The translations under genes and the position numbers were made by a program. Shown one piece after another: positions 26,314 through 35,237 of a DNA stretch of 64,000 nucleotides; the first letter of the stretch is position 1; each line of letters opens with the position of its first letter. The stretch spans positions 124,001 to 188,000 of the forward strand of contig CAWFGB010000004.1 in assembly GCA_963815285.1 (NCBI GenBank), given 5' to 3'. The DNA comes from JACCSI01 sp963815285 (GTDB taxonomy: Bacteria > Acidobacteriota > Vicinamibacteria > Vicinamibacterales > UBA2999). The notes under the pieces are model-generated. The model did not search any database. It had not been told where the DNA came from and was given only the letters and a program-made list of their open reading frames with translations.

Positions 26314-27660
26314 TCACGCCGCACTGCGCGGGATGTGGCGTCGAACGACCGCGAGCGAGATGAACACCACCGTCATCGCCGCCGCCCACGTCGAAAAATA
26401 CATCGATGATCCACCAGCCGTGAGCGCCCACGAGCCGACGTAGGACGCCAGGGTGTTCCCGACGCGGCCCACTGCCACCGTGGTGCCCACGCCGGTGCCG
26501 CGAATGGCGGTCGGGTAGACGTGCGCGGCCAGCGCATACATGGTGGTCTGCACCGCGTTGAGCAGGGCGCCGGTGACCGCAAACATCGCCATGGTGGCGA
26601 AGGGGTCCCGGGCGTCGAGGGTCATGCCGGCCATCGCCAGCGCGCTCAGCACGCTGAGCGCGGACATCCCCAGCAGGACGATCCGCGACCCCAGCCGCTG
26701 AATCACCAGCGCGCCGAACAGTGCGCCGCCGACGCCTCCGAAGTTGAACAGGCCGAGCGCGTAGCTGGCATTCGGCTGCGAGAACCCCACCGCCGGATCG
26801 GTGAGCATCGCCGGGATCCACAGGAAGCCCACGTAGATCGCGAGCAGACAGCTGCTGAAGGCGCCCATCAGTCCGAGGGTGTCGCGCCGCAGCGACGGTG
26901 AAAACAGATCGCGGATCGACCCGCGCGACGCGGCGTCCGACCCCGCGGCCTCGACGAACGCGGCCCCCTCCGCCAGCGGATGGCCGATGCGCCGGAGCAC
27001 CGCGCGCAGCTCCGACCAACGATGGCGCTGCCCCACCAGGTAGCGCGGCGACTCGGGCAGCACGCCGGCCAGCACCAGCGCAAGCGCGATCGGAATCGCG
27101 CCGCCGGCCATGAACAGCATCCGCCAGCCGTACGCCGGCACCACCTGCCCGGCGAGCAGCCCGGCGAGAAACCCGCCGAGCGGGATGCAGACGATGGTCA
27201 GCGTGATCGCGAAGGGACGCTGCCGCCGCGGAACGTACTCGGAGGCCAGCGCCGCGGCGTTGGGCATGGCCGCGCCCAACCCGATGCCGGCCAGAAAGCG
27301 CACCAGCGTCAGCGCCTGCAGCGTGCCGACGAACGCCACCGCGAGGGTCAGCGCCGCGAACCACAGGACGCTCGCCAGCAGCGCCGTCCGGCGCCCGCGG
27401 CGATCGCCAAGCAGGCCGCCGGCGATGCCGCCGAGGATCATCCCGAACGGCGCCGCCGCCGACGCGGTGGCGAACGCCGCGCGCGGCAGCCGCCATTCCG
27501 CCATCATCGAGGGGATCGCGTTGGGCAGCAGCTGGTTGTCGACGCCGTCGAGAATGACGAGCAGGGCGGTCCCGGCGATCAGCAGCTTCTGATAGCCGCT
27601 GAACCGACCCTCGTCGATCGCCGCCGCCACGTCGACCGTGTGCGTCACCTGATTGGCCAA
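26314..27660 (-). CDS. MFS transporter, aromatic acid:H+ symporter-like
   Basis: Twelve-helix inner-membrane transporter of the major facilitator superfamily, 448 aa, closest in pattern to the AAHS branch (PcaK/BenK). TM1 carries LLVILDGVDNQLLPNAIPSM, corresponding to the D-G-x-D signature of that branch, and the loop 2-3 motif GLLGDRRGRRTALL is intact. TM4 has RFLAGIGLGAAMPNAAALAS, loop 6 LPESPRYLVGQ and the second half GTGVGTTVAVGRVGNTLA. Likely substrate: an aromatic or other organic acid, taken up with protons. The pcaC remnant 18 bp away, convergent, supports this. The ATG at 27660 starts the usual cytoplasmic tail. Confidence 0.88.
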   Translation of the reverse strand: MANQVTHTVDVAAAIDEGRFSGYQKLLIAGTALLVILDGVDNQLLPNAIPSMMAEWRLPRAAFATASAAAPFGMILGGIAGGLLGDRRGRRTALLASVLWFAALTLAVAFVGTLQALTLVRFLAGIGLGAAMPNAAALASEYVPRRQRPFAITLTIVCIPLGGFLAGLLAGQVVPAYGWRMLFMAGGAIPIALALVLAGVLPESPRYLVGQRHRWSELRAVLRRIGHPLAEGAAFVEAAGSDAASRGSIRDLFSPSLRRDTLGLMGAFSSCLLAIYVGFLWIPAMLTDPAVGFSQPNASYALGLFNFGGVGGALFGALVIQRLGSRIVLLGMSALSVLSALAMAGMTLDARDPFATMAMFAVTGALLNAVQTTMYALAAHVYPTAIRGTGVGTTVAVGRVGNTLASYVGSWALTAGGSSMYFSTWAAAMTVVFISLAVVRRHIPRSAA

Positions 27661-27837
27661 CTCTACTGAGCTGAGGGCTAGAAGGGCTGGACTATGAGCG
27701 TCACGAACACGCAGGCCCCGCCAAACAACCCACCCGCCATCGCCACCAGCGAGCTTCCGTCAAAGCAGAGGCCCGATGGGGCCGTAGGCTACGTTTCTCC
27801 TCACCCAGCACCAGGACACGATCGCCATCCTCTTCGA

Positions 27838-27869
27838 GACGATAAGCTGCATTAGCGGCCTCCTCGGTC
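27838..27869 (+). repeat. Dispersed repeat A, copy 4
   Basis: GACGATAAGCTGCATTAG followed by CGGCCTCCTCGGTC, differing from the 2402-2464 copy by one base over 32. It lies 55 bp before repeat B copy 2 and upstream of the permease remnant. Confidence 0.65.
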
Positions 27870-27924
27870 CTCTGCGCGTATGAGCCAAGGCCACAATGCT
27901 CAACGCGGAACCTATTATCGGTCA

Positions 27925-27963
27925 GGAGGCGCGCCGGGAAATCCGCCCGAAGTCGACGATGAG
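27925..27963 (+). repeat. Dispersed repeat B, copy 2
   Basis: Same 39 bp as at 26006-26044 with G changed to A once (CCGGGAAATCCGCCCGAAGT). It lies 35 bp before the open stretch containing the amino-acid permease remnant. Confidence 0.75.
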
Positions 27964-27997
27964 TCACTCGCGTGCCGAGCTGGCCTTGAGGCTGTAG

Positions 27998-28250
27998 GCA
28001 GCCTCTTGGCAGCCGGCGACGCTCGCCGCCATTCCAAGACTGATCATCTTCGCGCTCACCTATGTCGCCTTGGATCATGTCCGCAGGTGCTCGATGAACG
28101 CCCCAGGCTTCGTGCTACCGGCCCGTCCCTGTTTGCCATTCTTGGAACGGCCTTCTGCGCCTGGTTCCTGAGTACCCGACGTTTCGAGCAGGCGTGGATC
28201 CTTATCGGCGTCGTCCTCGCCGGGTTGCTGCTCCGGACACTTAGCCGCGA
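27998..28250 (+). pseudogene. C-terminal remnant of an APC-family amino-acid permease
   Basis: One frame reads AASWQPATLAAIPRLIIFAL, TYVALDHVRR and MNAPGFVLPA; after a frameshift near 28112 the next frame continues AILGTAFCAWFLSTRRFEQA and WILIGVVLAGLLLRTLSR. Two hydrophobic helices flanking an F-x-L-P-A motif match the end of amino-acid/polyamine/organocation permeases (APC family). The first ten helices are absent. Repeats A and B lie immediately upstream of the surviving part. The family call is by eye from short segments. Confidence 0.5.
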
Positions 28251-28401
28251 CAGTCGAGCTCTGAGACTCGCCATCCGAAATTGCCGCGACACTGCCACAC
28301 TGCATGCTGTCGTCATTGGGCCGTTGGCGAAGAGTGCTATCGTTCGCGAATGGGCGACACGGCCTCCGTTCGCATCCAGTTCCTGAGGAGTCCACACCAC
28401 C

Positions 28402-28959
28402 ATGCGCGATTTCATTTTCACCGGCTCGGTCGTTGCCGTTCTTCTTGCCCTCGCACTGCCTCTCGGCGCGCAAACGCATGAGGGACTCATCGGCGACCTC
28501 CTCAAGGATGTCGATGAAGTCCACTCTAAGATTGTCGGCTTGGCGAAGGCCATGCCGGCAGACGCCCAGTCCTGGCGGCCGATGGCCGGCGTGCGGTCCA
28601 CAGAAGAAGTCTTCAAGCACGTGGCGGCAGACAACTACTTCCTGCCTGCGGCGATGGGCGTTGCCCCTCCGCCGGAATCGGGCATCAACGCCAAGGACTA
28701 CAAGACGACGCTCGCCTTCGAGAAACGAACGATGACGCGCGACCAGGTCATCGCCGAGCTCGACAAGTCGTTCTCGTTTCTGAAAGCGTCGATGAAGGGG
28801 ATGAGCGACGCCGACCTGAACGCCGCTCTCGAGGTTTTCGGACAGAAGACCACGAATCGCGGCTTGTGGATTAGTACGGTCACCCATTTGCACGAGCATC
28901 TCGGCCAGCTCATCGCGTACGCCCGCAGCAACAAGGTGACGCCGCCTTGGAGTAAGTAG
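28402..28959 (+). CDS. Secreted DinB-like protein
   Basis: A 185-residue member of the DinB/DUF664 four-helix metal-binding superfamily, here with a signal peptide (DFIFTGSVVAVLLALALPLG, then AQT). Typical features are the helix with VFKHVAADNYFLPAAMG, the paired histidines in VTHLHEHLGQLIAYARSN and the C-terminal PPWS. The three histidines (FKH, THLH, EHLG) are the presumed metal ligands. The reaction is unknown; some relatives are thiol-dependent transferases. The start ATG at 28402 is preceded by GAGGAG. It converges on the ADOP gene. Confidence 0.88.
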   Translation: MRDFIFTGSVVAVLLALALPLGAQTHEGLIGDLLKDVDEVHSKIVGLAKAMPADAQSWRPMAGVRSTEEVFKHVAADNYFLPAAMGVAPPPESGINAKDYKTTLAFEKRTMTRDQVIAELDKSFSFLKASMKGMSDADLNAALEVFGQKTTNRGLWISTVTHLHEHLGQLIAYARSNKVTPPWSK

Positions 28960-29158
28960 GCGTTCCGATTGGCTGTTTTAGCGTCGACGCCACGACCGAT
29001 CTCCCGTCCTTTTCGGCTGTCACACACCGCGTGAACCTGGCGACGATGGCTGCCCGCGGCGATCGATCTCAGAGCTTGGTCGAAACGTACGAAGGGCAGG
29101 GACCTCGTGAGATAGGCACAACTATGAGCCCGTCGATGCCAGCAGCAGCGGCGTTGTG

Positions 29159-31624
29159 CTATTCCACGCGCAGCGCAAGCACGGGGTCAACACGCGCAGC
29201 ACGTCGAGCCGGCAGCCACACGCCAAGCCACGCCACTCCCGCGAGCACAAGCGGCACAACGATGAAGACCAGCGGATCATGCGGCGTGACCCCGAAGAGG
29301 AATGTCGCCATGACGCGCGCCAGGCCAAACGCCGACGCCACTCCGATGATCACGCCGATCAACACCAGCGTCATGCCTTGCTGGATCACCATGTTCCTGA
29401 CGCGCGATGTGTCCGCGCCGAGCGCGAGGCGCACGCCCATTTCCTGCGTTCGCTGCTGCACCGAATACGCCATCAGACCATAGACGCCAATCGCTGCGAG
29501 GATCAGCGCCGAACCAGCAAAGATGGTCAGCAACAGCATGTTGAAATCCGACCGCGCAGTGGATTGCGAGACGACTTCATCCATCGCTCGCAGACGCGCA
29601 ACCGGTAATCCGCCGCTCGCATCGCGCAGTTGTTTCTGAATGGATTCGGACAAGGTAAAGGGCTCTGCGCGCGTGCGAACCACCCAGGCGATCGCAGTGA
29701 TATTGAGCAGGTTCGCACTGTGAGCATCCGGCAGCTGCGCCCAGGGCACATACATGATCGGATTGGGCTCGCGATTGAGCGCGCCGTCGCGCACGTCACC
29801 GGCGACGCCGACGATCTCGCGTGGTGGCTCCTCCATCCCAGGTCCAAGCCCGCGGCCAATGGTGATGCGCTCGCCGATGGGATTACCGTCTGGCCAGTAC
29901 TCGCGGGCCATGGCCTGGTTGATGATCACGACCCCCGGTGCGCCGGTCGTGTCCTGCTCGGTGAAAGAGCGCCCGCGCACCAAGGGAATCTTGAAGACGT
30001 TGAAATAGTTGGCGGAAATGGGCGTAAAGCTGCCGCCGCCGTGCGCCGGACCTTCGAGCGGTCGCCCTTCGATGATGAATCCGAGACCAAACCCACCCTG
30101 CAGCGGCACGCAGCAACTCGCCGCCGCCGCTTCGACTTCAGGCAACGCCTCCAGTCGTTCCCTGCCATCGCGCATCAACTGACCGACGGCCGCGGCGTTC
30201 TCGAAGCGCGCGCCGGTCAGCGACATCCGCATCGTGAGCACGCGCTGTGCATCGAACCCAGGTTCGACGGCACGAAGGGCGATGTAGGTGCGAATCAGCA
30301 GCGCCGCGCCGACCAGCAGAATCAAGGCGAGGGCCACTTCGCTGACCACCAGAATCGCGCGCGTCTTGTTTTGTCTGAACCCGCTGCCCGACCGCCCCGC
30401 GTTCTCTTTCATCGTGGTGCTGAGATCGACGCGGGCGGCTCGTAGTGCGGGGAACAATCCAAACACCAGACCGGTCACGATCGACACGATTGCGGTGAAC
30501 GCCAGCACGCGCAGGTCGACGCCAACGGCATCACCGTTGATGCCCACCCGTGGGATGTTGCCGGGATTCAGCGCGAGCAGTGCCCGGATACCGATCACCC
30601 CCAGCGCCAGACCAAACAGGCCACCGAGCAGCGACAGCACCATGCTTTCAGTCATCAACTGTCGCGCGATCCGGCTGCGTGTCGCGCCGATCGCAGAGCG
30701 AATCGCGATCTCGCGCTGACGCACCGTGGCGCGAACGAGCAGCAGGTTCGCGACGTTCGCGCAGGCAATCAACAGCACGAAGCTCACCGCGCCGACAAGA
30801 ATCCACAATGACGACCGCACGTTGCGGACGATCATTTCCTGCAGTGTCTGCACACCGAACCCGACCTGCGGCGGCAGCGCCTGCGGGAACGCCTGCGCGA
30901 ATTCGGCGCGGGCGGACGCCAACTGCGCCGTGCCGCTTTCGACCGAGACCCCGGGCTGCAATCGCCCGGCGACGGTAAAGAAATTCCCCTGCATCGTGCT
31001 GTTTGGATCGATCTGGAACGGCAACCACACCTCCGGTGTGCCCAGCGCGGACTGAATCGCGATGGTGTCGAAGGGGCCGAGCACGCCGATGATTTCGTGT
31101 GGCTGCCCGTTGAACAGGATCGTTCGTCCCACCACATTTGGATCGGCACCAAAGCGCCGACGCCAGAAGCCGTTGCCAAGCACCACGGCGAAGCCGCCGG
31201 CGGGCCGGTCCTCGTCCTGACTGAACGTGCGGCCCATGATCGGGACGGCACCAAACAGGCGGAAGAAATCAGCGCTCACGTACGCGGCCCCCACTTGTTC
31301 GGGAGTGGCATCGCCGGTGATGTTGACGACGCTGAAGCGGTACGCGGAGACGTCTTGAAATGCAGTGGTTTGCCGCCGCCACACGTTGAACTTGGTCGGG
31401 GAGGCGCCGCCTCCAGAGCCCTGTGGCGAGACGTTGAGGAACATCACCAACTGTTCGGGATCGGGATACGGCAGGGGTTTGAAGACGACGGTGTTGAGGA
31501 CGGAAAAGATCGCGGTGTTGGCGCCGATGCCGAGGGCTAGCGCCGCGATCGCCGCGATCGTAAAACCAGGCGTATTACGCAGCAGTCGGAGGGCGTGACG
31601 CAAGTCCTGCACGAACATTTCCAT
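29159..31624 (-). CDS. ADOP-family MacB/FtsX-type permease
   Basis: Duplicated orphan permease, 821 aa, short form starting MEMFVQDLRHALRLLRNTPG at the ATG at 31624. TM1 (~22-45) is followed by a PCD domain (QLVMFLNVSPQGSGGG, FQDVSAYRFSVVNITGD), an FtsX block with LIACANVANLLLVRATVRQ (~290), then ILVVSEVALALILLVGAALL (~425). The second PCD-FtsX half contains LAAIGVYGLMAYSVQQRTQE, and the protein ends ARRAARVDPVLALRVE. It is divergent from the PadR-ADOP pair that begins at 31934, so the PadR may act on both. No ATPase is nearby; substrate unknown. Confidence 0.93.
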   Translation of the reverse strand: MEMFVQDLRHALRLLRNTPGFTIAAIAALALGIGANTAIFSVLNTVVFKPLPYPDPEQLVMFLNVSPQGSGGGASPTKFNVWRRQTTAFQDVSAYRFSVVNITGDATPEQVGAAYVSADFFRLFGAVPIMGRTFSQDEDRPAGGFAVVLGNGFWRRRFGADPNVVGRTILFNGQPHEIIGVLGPFDTIAIQSALGTPEVWLPFQIDPNSTMQGNFFTVAGRLQPGVSVESGTAQLASARAEFAQAFPQALPPQVGFGVQTLQEMIVRNVRSSLWILVGAVSFVLLIACANVANLLLVRATVRQREIAIRSAIGATRSRIARQLMTESMVLSLLGGLFGLALGVIGIRALLALNPGNIPRVGINGDAVGVDLRVLAFTAIVSIVTGLVFGLFPALRAARVDLSTTMKENAGRSGSGFRQNKTRAILVVSEVALALILLVGAALLIRTYIALRAVEPGFDAQRVLTMRMSLTGARFENAAAVGQLMRDGRERLEALPEVEAAAASCCVPLQGGFGLGFIIEGRPLEGPAHGGGSFTPISANYFNVFKIPLVRGRSFTEQDTTGAPGVVIINQAMAREYWPDGNPIGERITIGRGLGPGMEEPPREIVGVAGDVRDGALNREPNPIMYVPWAQLPDAHSANLLNITAIAWVVRTRAEPFTLSESIQKQLRDASGGLPVARLRAMDEVVSQSTARSDFNMLLLTIFAGSALILAAIGVYGLMAYSVQQRTQEMGVRLALGADTSRVRNMVIQQGMTLVLIGVIIGVASAFGLARVMATFLFGVTPHDPLVFIVVPLVLAGVAWLGVWLPARRAARVDPVLALRVE

Positions 31625-31821
31625 TTCGATGCCTTTCAGCGTTCCGCGTTCGGAGAGTTAGACACCGGACGGCCGTCGTTGGCCGCTCAGTGGCGTGGGC
31701 GGCTTCCACCTCGCGGCATGACGTTGCTGCGTCGCACCATGCGCCAGTCAGGAGGCGGCGATCGAGGCCAGCACAGCCACAATCGCGGCCAACAACGACG
31801 TGGTGAAGCAGGGGCGCTCCG

Positions 31822-31878
31822 CGCTCCTCTTGACTGTTGAGAGTACTGCGCCTACACTCTCGATCGTTGAGAGGAGCG
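31822..31878 (+). promoter_or_regulatory. Promoter with nested inverted and direct repeats upstream of PadR
   Basis: TTGACT (31830-31835) and TACACT (31853-31858) are 17 bp apart. They are enclosed by the inverted repeat CGCTCCTCT (31822-31830)/AGAGGAGCG (31870-31878) and an inner GAGAGT/ACTCTC. GTTGAGAG is also directly repeated at 31836 and 31866, exactly 30 bp or about three helical turns apart. This is a good candidate for PadR autoregulation; binding is inferred. Confidence 0.5.
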
Positions 31879-31933
31879 GTGCGATGGCACGTGCCCGGCA
31901 ACTGCACTCCATCCACCCAGAGGCATATTCGAT

Positions 31934-32263
31934 ATGGGTAAGCCGACGGAGCTGCTGCAGGGCACATTGGATCTGCTGGTCCTCAAAACGCTCGCGCTCG
32001 AGCCCATGCATGGTTGGGGCATCACGCTTCGCATCCAACAGATCACCGGCGAGGTGCTCCAGGTGCGGCCCGGGGCGCTCTATCCAGCCCTCCATCGGCT
32101 GGAGCACAACGGCTGGATAGCGTCGAAGTGGAGTGACACGGTAGCAGGGCGCCGCGCCAAGTACTACTCATTGACGCGCGCCGGTCGGCGGCAGCTCGAG
32201 CATGAGGCGACTCAGTGGCGCCGGTTATCGTCAGCAGTGACGACGCTTCTCGATACGAAATAA
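31934..32263 (+). CDS. PadR-family transcriptional regulator (acidobacterial type)
   Basis: Winged-helix DNA-binding protein, 109 aa, of the acidobacterial PadR subfamily (TIGR03433). Landmarks: LLQGTLDLLVLKTLALEPMH, GWGITLRIQQITGEVLQV with the recognition helix, PGALYPALHRLEHNGWI and the wing GRRAKYYSLTRAGRRQL, ending in a dimerisation helix (WRRLSSAVTTLL). PadR proteins usually repress and respond to small hydrophobic molecules. Its stop is 4 bp before the start of the ADOP gene, so the two are co-transcribed. A promoter with repeat symmetry lies about 75 bp upstream, and a divergent ADOP starts 309 bp away. Confidence 0.95.
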   Translation: MGKPTELLQGTLDLLVLKTLALEPMHGWGITLRIQQITGEVLQVRPGALYPALHRLEHNGWIASKWSDTVAGRRAKYYSLTRAGRRQLEHEATQWRRLSSAVTTLLDTK

Positions 32264-32267
32264 AGGT

Positions 32268-35012
32268 ATGCCTTCGCGCTTGCCTCGTCGCATTCTCGCG
32301 GCGCTTCGCTCGTTCGTGCGACGTCGGATAGTCGAGCAGGAGCTCGATGAGGAGCTGCGTTTTCATCTCGAGCAGCTGGAGAGTTTTGAAATGGCGCGTG
32401 GAGATGACGCCGCTGATGCCAAGCGGCGCGCTCGGCGCCAAATGGGGAGCGTCGATTCCGTGAAGGAGGCCTGCCGCGATATGCGAACGCTCCGACCAGT
32501 CGAACATTTTTTCCGAGATCTGCGCTTTGGCGCCCGCCTCCTCGTCCGAGGTCCCGGTTTCACCGCAGTCGCGATCCTGTCGCTGGCGCTTGGGATCGGA
32601 TCGAGCAGCGCCATTTTTTCGCTTGTCAACGCAATCGTGTTGCGTCCGCTGCCGGTCGCCGACCCGGAGGACCTCTACATCGCGCAGGCGACAGAGCCCC
32701 ACGAGCTCGAGCAGCAATTCTCGTACGCCGTCGTCGAGCGTACCGTCGAACTCCTGGGCGGCCGGGCCGATGTCGCCGCACAGAGCAGCGTCGAATCCGT
32801 ACTCGTCGAGTCGCGCGGAGGCGGAAACGGACCAACTGCGCCCGAGGCTGTGCAGCTGCAGCTCGTCGGCGCGGATTACTTCGGCACGCTGCGCCAACGG
32901 GCGCAGATCGGTCGCCTTCTTGGTCCCGGCGATAACCAATCGCTTGGGCAGCACCCTGTCATGGTGATCAGCGACCGCTATTGGAGCCACCGGTTTAGCC
33001 GTAGCGCCGACGTGCTGGATGCGGAGTTGATTGTCAATGGGACGACCATGGCTGTCGTCGGCGTTGCGGCTCCAGAATTCTTTGGTACTGCGGTCGCCAC
33101 CGAGACGCCCGATATCTGGGCGCCAGTAGCGATGCAGGCGGCCCTTCGCGTCGCCGGGTCCTACGATCGCTCGGGTGGCGATCTTCAAAGCCCTTGGGCG
33201 TCCCAGCCGGAGATCGCGTGGCTTCAGGTCATGATCCGCGTGCAGGCGGAAGATGCACGGCGCGCTGCCGAAGCTATGACGCTCGCACTGGATCGTGAAA
33301 CTCCACCCGATGCCGCGCAAGAAGCCAGTGCGGTGCCAGTCACATTGCTGCCAGGGTCGCATGGGTTCTCTTCCATGCGAAATACGCTCACTACGCCGCT
33401 CATCGTGCTGCTGCTGGCGGTCGCGCTGTTGCTCGCGATCGCATGCGCCAACATCGCCAGCCTGCTCCTGGCGCGAGCGACGAGTCGCAGTCGCGAGATG
33501 GCCATTCGTCTGTCCATCGGGGCGGGACGAGGAACCCTGATTCGGCAACTCCTGACGGAGAGCCTGCTGCTGGCGATGGTTGGCGGCGTGCTGGGGTTGG
33601 CGTTTGCTCACTGGGGTAGCGCGGCGCTCCTGACGTTCCTCACGCGAGAGGGATCCGTCACGGACTTCGACGTCGCGCCTGACTGGCGTGTCATGGGCGT
33701 GACGTTCGCGACCTCGATTGTCACCGCCGTGGCGTTCGGACTGCTACCCGCGGTGCGCGGCACGCGCGTCCCTCTCGCCGAGAGCTTGAGCGCGACGACG
33801 CGGAGCGTCATCGGTACAGGCGGGCACGGCCGGCGCGTTCCCGTCGCGAAGCTGCTGGTCGCGGGCCAGATGGCCGTCGCCACCGTGCTCCTGCTCGTGG
33901 CGGTGCTGTTCATGCAAAGCCTTGGCGCGCTCGTGGAGGTGGATGTCGGATACGACCGGGATGAGATCGTGGTGGCTCGCATCGATCCGCAGTCGTCTGG
34001 CTACGGCGTGGCCGAGCTGCCCGCACTTTACGATCGTGTGCTCGAACGTCTCGCTCGTCTTCCAGGTGTCGTCGCGGCCAGCGTTGCGACGAGCGGGCCG
34101 TTCAGTAGCGCTCGAAACCGAGGTGATTTTCTGGTCGAAGGATATACGCCCGGCAGCGACGAGCAGCTGATCACTCTCAAGGACTGGGTCACGTGGGATT
34201 ACTTCCGCACGGTGGGGTTGACAGTCACGCGGGGGCGCGGGTTTCGCCCGGAAGATGCCGCCAACAGCCGGGGAGTCTGCGTGGTCAGTGAAGCGCTGGC
34301 GCGCCGGTATTTCTCGAATCAGAGTCCACTCGGAAAGCGGGTGACATGGGGGAGCGGCAACTTCGACGCAGACGGTTTCGAGATTATCGGCGTCGTCGAG
34401 GACGCGCGGTACAACGATGTCCGGGCCGAGGCGCTCAACATGGTGTATTTGCCCGGCACGCAGGGCGAGCGTTACCTCAGTCGAGTGCAGGTGCGGACGG
34501 ACGGCAACGCCAAGGCGTTAACAATCGGGGTTCGGAATGCCTTACGCGAATCGGAGCCGCGCCTTGCCGTTGGTTGGATCGAGACGCTCGACAGTCGAAT
34601 TGCGGCATCGATTGGCGTCGAGCGGGTCCTTGGCTGGCTGACAATGGCATTTGGTGTGGCGGCACTCGCGCTTGTGTGTCTGGGCGTATACGGCACCATT
34701 GCGTACGCAGTACGGCGTCGGACCGCGGAGTTCGGCCTGCGCATCGCGCTCGGCGCCGACCGCGCGGCTCTGGAGTGGCTCATCATTCGTGAGGTCCTGA
34801 TACTCGTCGCTGTCGGAGGAGCGGCCGGGCTGCCACTCGCATTCGCCGCCGCCGGCGCGGCGGGCGCTCTGCTCTACGGCACTACTCCGTCGGATCCGTT
34901 CGCGTACGCGGCGTCCGCTGGCATGCTCGTCATCGTGTGCGTAATCGCCGCGTATATTCCGGCATTCCGAGCCTCGCGCCTCGATCCGATGCTGGCACTG
35001 CGGGCTGACTGA
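32268..35012 (+). CDS. ADOP-family permease with N-terminal prefix domain
   Basis: Long form of the duplicated orphan permease, 914 aa. Residues ~1-80 form a soluble helical prefix (EQELDEELRFHLEQLESFEM, ARRQMGSVDSVKEACRD) seen in PadR-linked ADOPs. The canonical start of the membrane part is FFRDLRFGARLLVRGPGFTA. The first FtsX block contains LLAIACANIASLLLARATSR (~400), the hinge helix is LLVAGQMAVATVLLLVAVLF (~530), and the second FtsX block is ALVCLGVYGTIAYAVRRRTA (~800); it ends ASRLDPMLALRAD. It starts 4 bp after padR, implying that this permease is the main target of that regulator. Confidence 0.93.
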   Translation: MPSRLPRRILAALRSFVRRRIVEQELDEELRFHLEQLESFEMARGDDAADAKRRARRQMGSVDSVKEACRDMRTLRPVEHFFRDLRFGARLLVRGPGFTAVAILSLALGIGSSSAIFSLVNAIVLRPLPVADPEDLYIAQATEPHELEQQFSYAVVERTVELLGGRADVAAQSSVESVLVESRGGGNGPTAPEAVQLQLVGADYFGTLRQRAQIGRLLGPGDNQSLGQHPVMVISDRYWSHRFSRSADVLDAELIVNGTTMAVVGVAAPEFFGTAVATETPDIWAPVAMQAALRVAGSYDRSGGDLQSPWASQPEIAWLQVMIRVQAEDARRAAEAMTLALDRETPPDAAQEASAVPVTLLPGSHGFSSMRNTLTTPLIVLLLAVALLLAIACANIASLLLARATSRSREMAIRLSIGAGRGTLIRQLLTESLLLAMVGGVLGLAFAHWGSAALLTFLTREGSVTDFDVAPDWRVMGVTFATSIVTAVAFGLLPAVRGTRVPLAESLSATTRSVIGTGGHGRRVPVAKLLVAGQMAVATVLLLVAVLFMQSLGALVEVDVGYDRDEIVVARIDPQSSGYGVAELPALYDRVLERLARLPGVVAASVATSGPFSSARNRGDFLVEGYTPGSDEQLITLKDWVTWDYFRTVGLTVTRGRGFRPEDAANSRGVCVVSEALARRYFSNQSPLGKRVTWGSGNFDADGFEIIGVVEDARYNDVRAEALNMVYLPGTQGERYLSRVQVRTDGNAKALTIGVRNALRESEPRLAVGWIETLDSRIAASIGVERVLGWLTMAFGVAALALVCLGVYGTIAYAVRRRTAEFGLRIALGADRAALEWLIIREVLILVAVGGAAGLPLAFAAAGAAGALLYGTTPSDPFAYAASAGMLVIVCVIAAYIPAFRASRLDPMLALRAD

Positions 35013-35024
35013 CAGTCCCGCCCG

Positions 35025-35190
35025 TCATTCGGTCTTCAGTGCATCGCTCGCGTCGATACGCAACCCGCTGAGTCGAAGGCAGTGTGATCGATGTGCGATG
35101 CCCGGCGATGTCCAGGATGAAGATATCGCCTGCCCCAGACGATTGCCGATAGTCATACGCGATGTACCGCCGGTCGCTCGACCAGGACGT
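35025..35190 (-). pseudogene. Tail fragments of an ADOP permease and a TolB/WD40 protein
   Basis: The minus strand carries two gene tails side by side. At 35025-35072 LSGLRIDASDALKTE followed by TGA is the standard C-terminus of an ADOP permease. Immediately upstream in another frame, SWSSDRRYIAYDYRQSSGAG then DIFILDIAGHRTSITL is a TolB/WD40-like propeller blade as found in kinase tails. Neither has a start or a complete domain. The fragment follows the + strand ADOP tail to tail. Confidence 0.6.
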
Positions 35191-35237
35191 CGTTCATCAG
35201 CGGTTCAGGCACAAAGATCTATGATTCTGAGTTTCGC

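Noticed and set aside
25985..27496. 503-codon minus-strand frame over the MFS gene
   Set aside because: Alternative frame of the MFS transporter; its product has no membrane pattern, whereas 26314-27660 gives a standard 12-helix MFS protein.
32043..33611. 522-codon minus-strand frame
   Set aside because: Antisense to PadR and ADOP, composition atypical.
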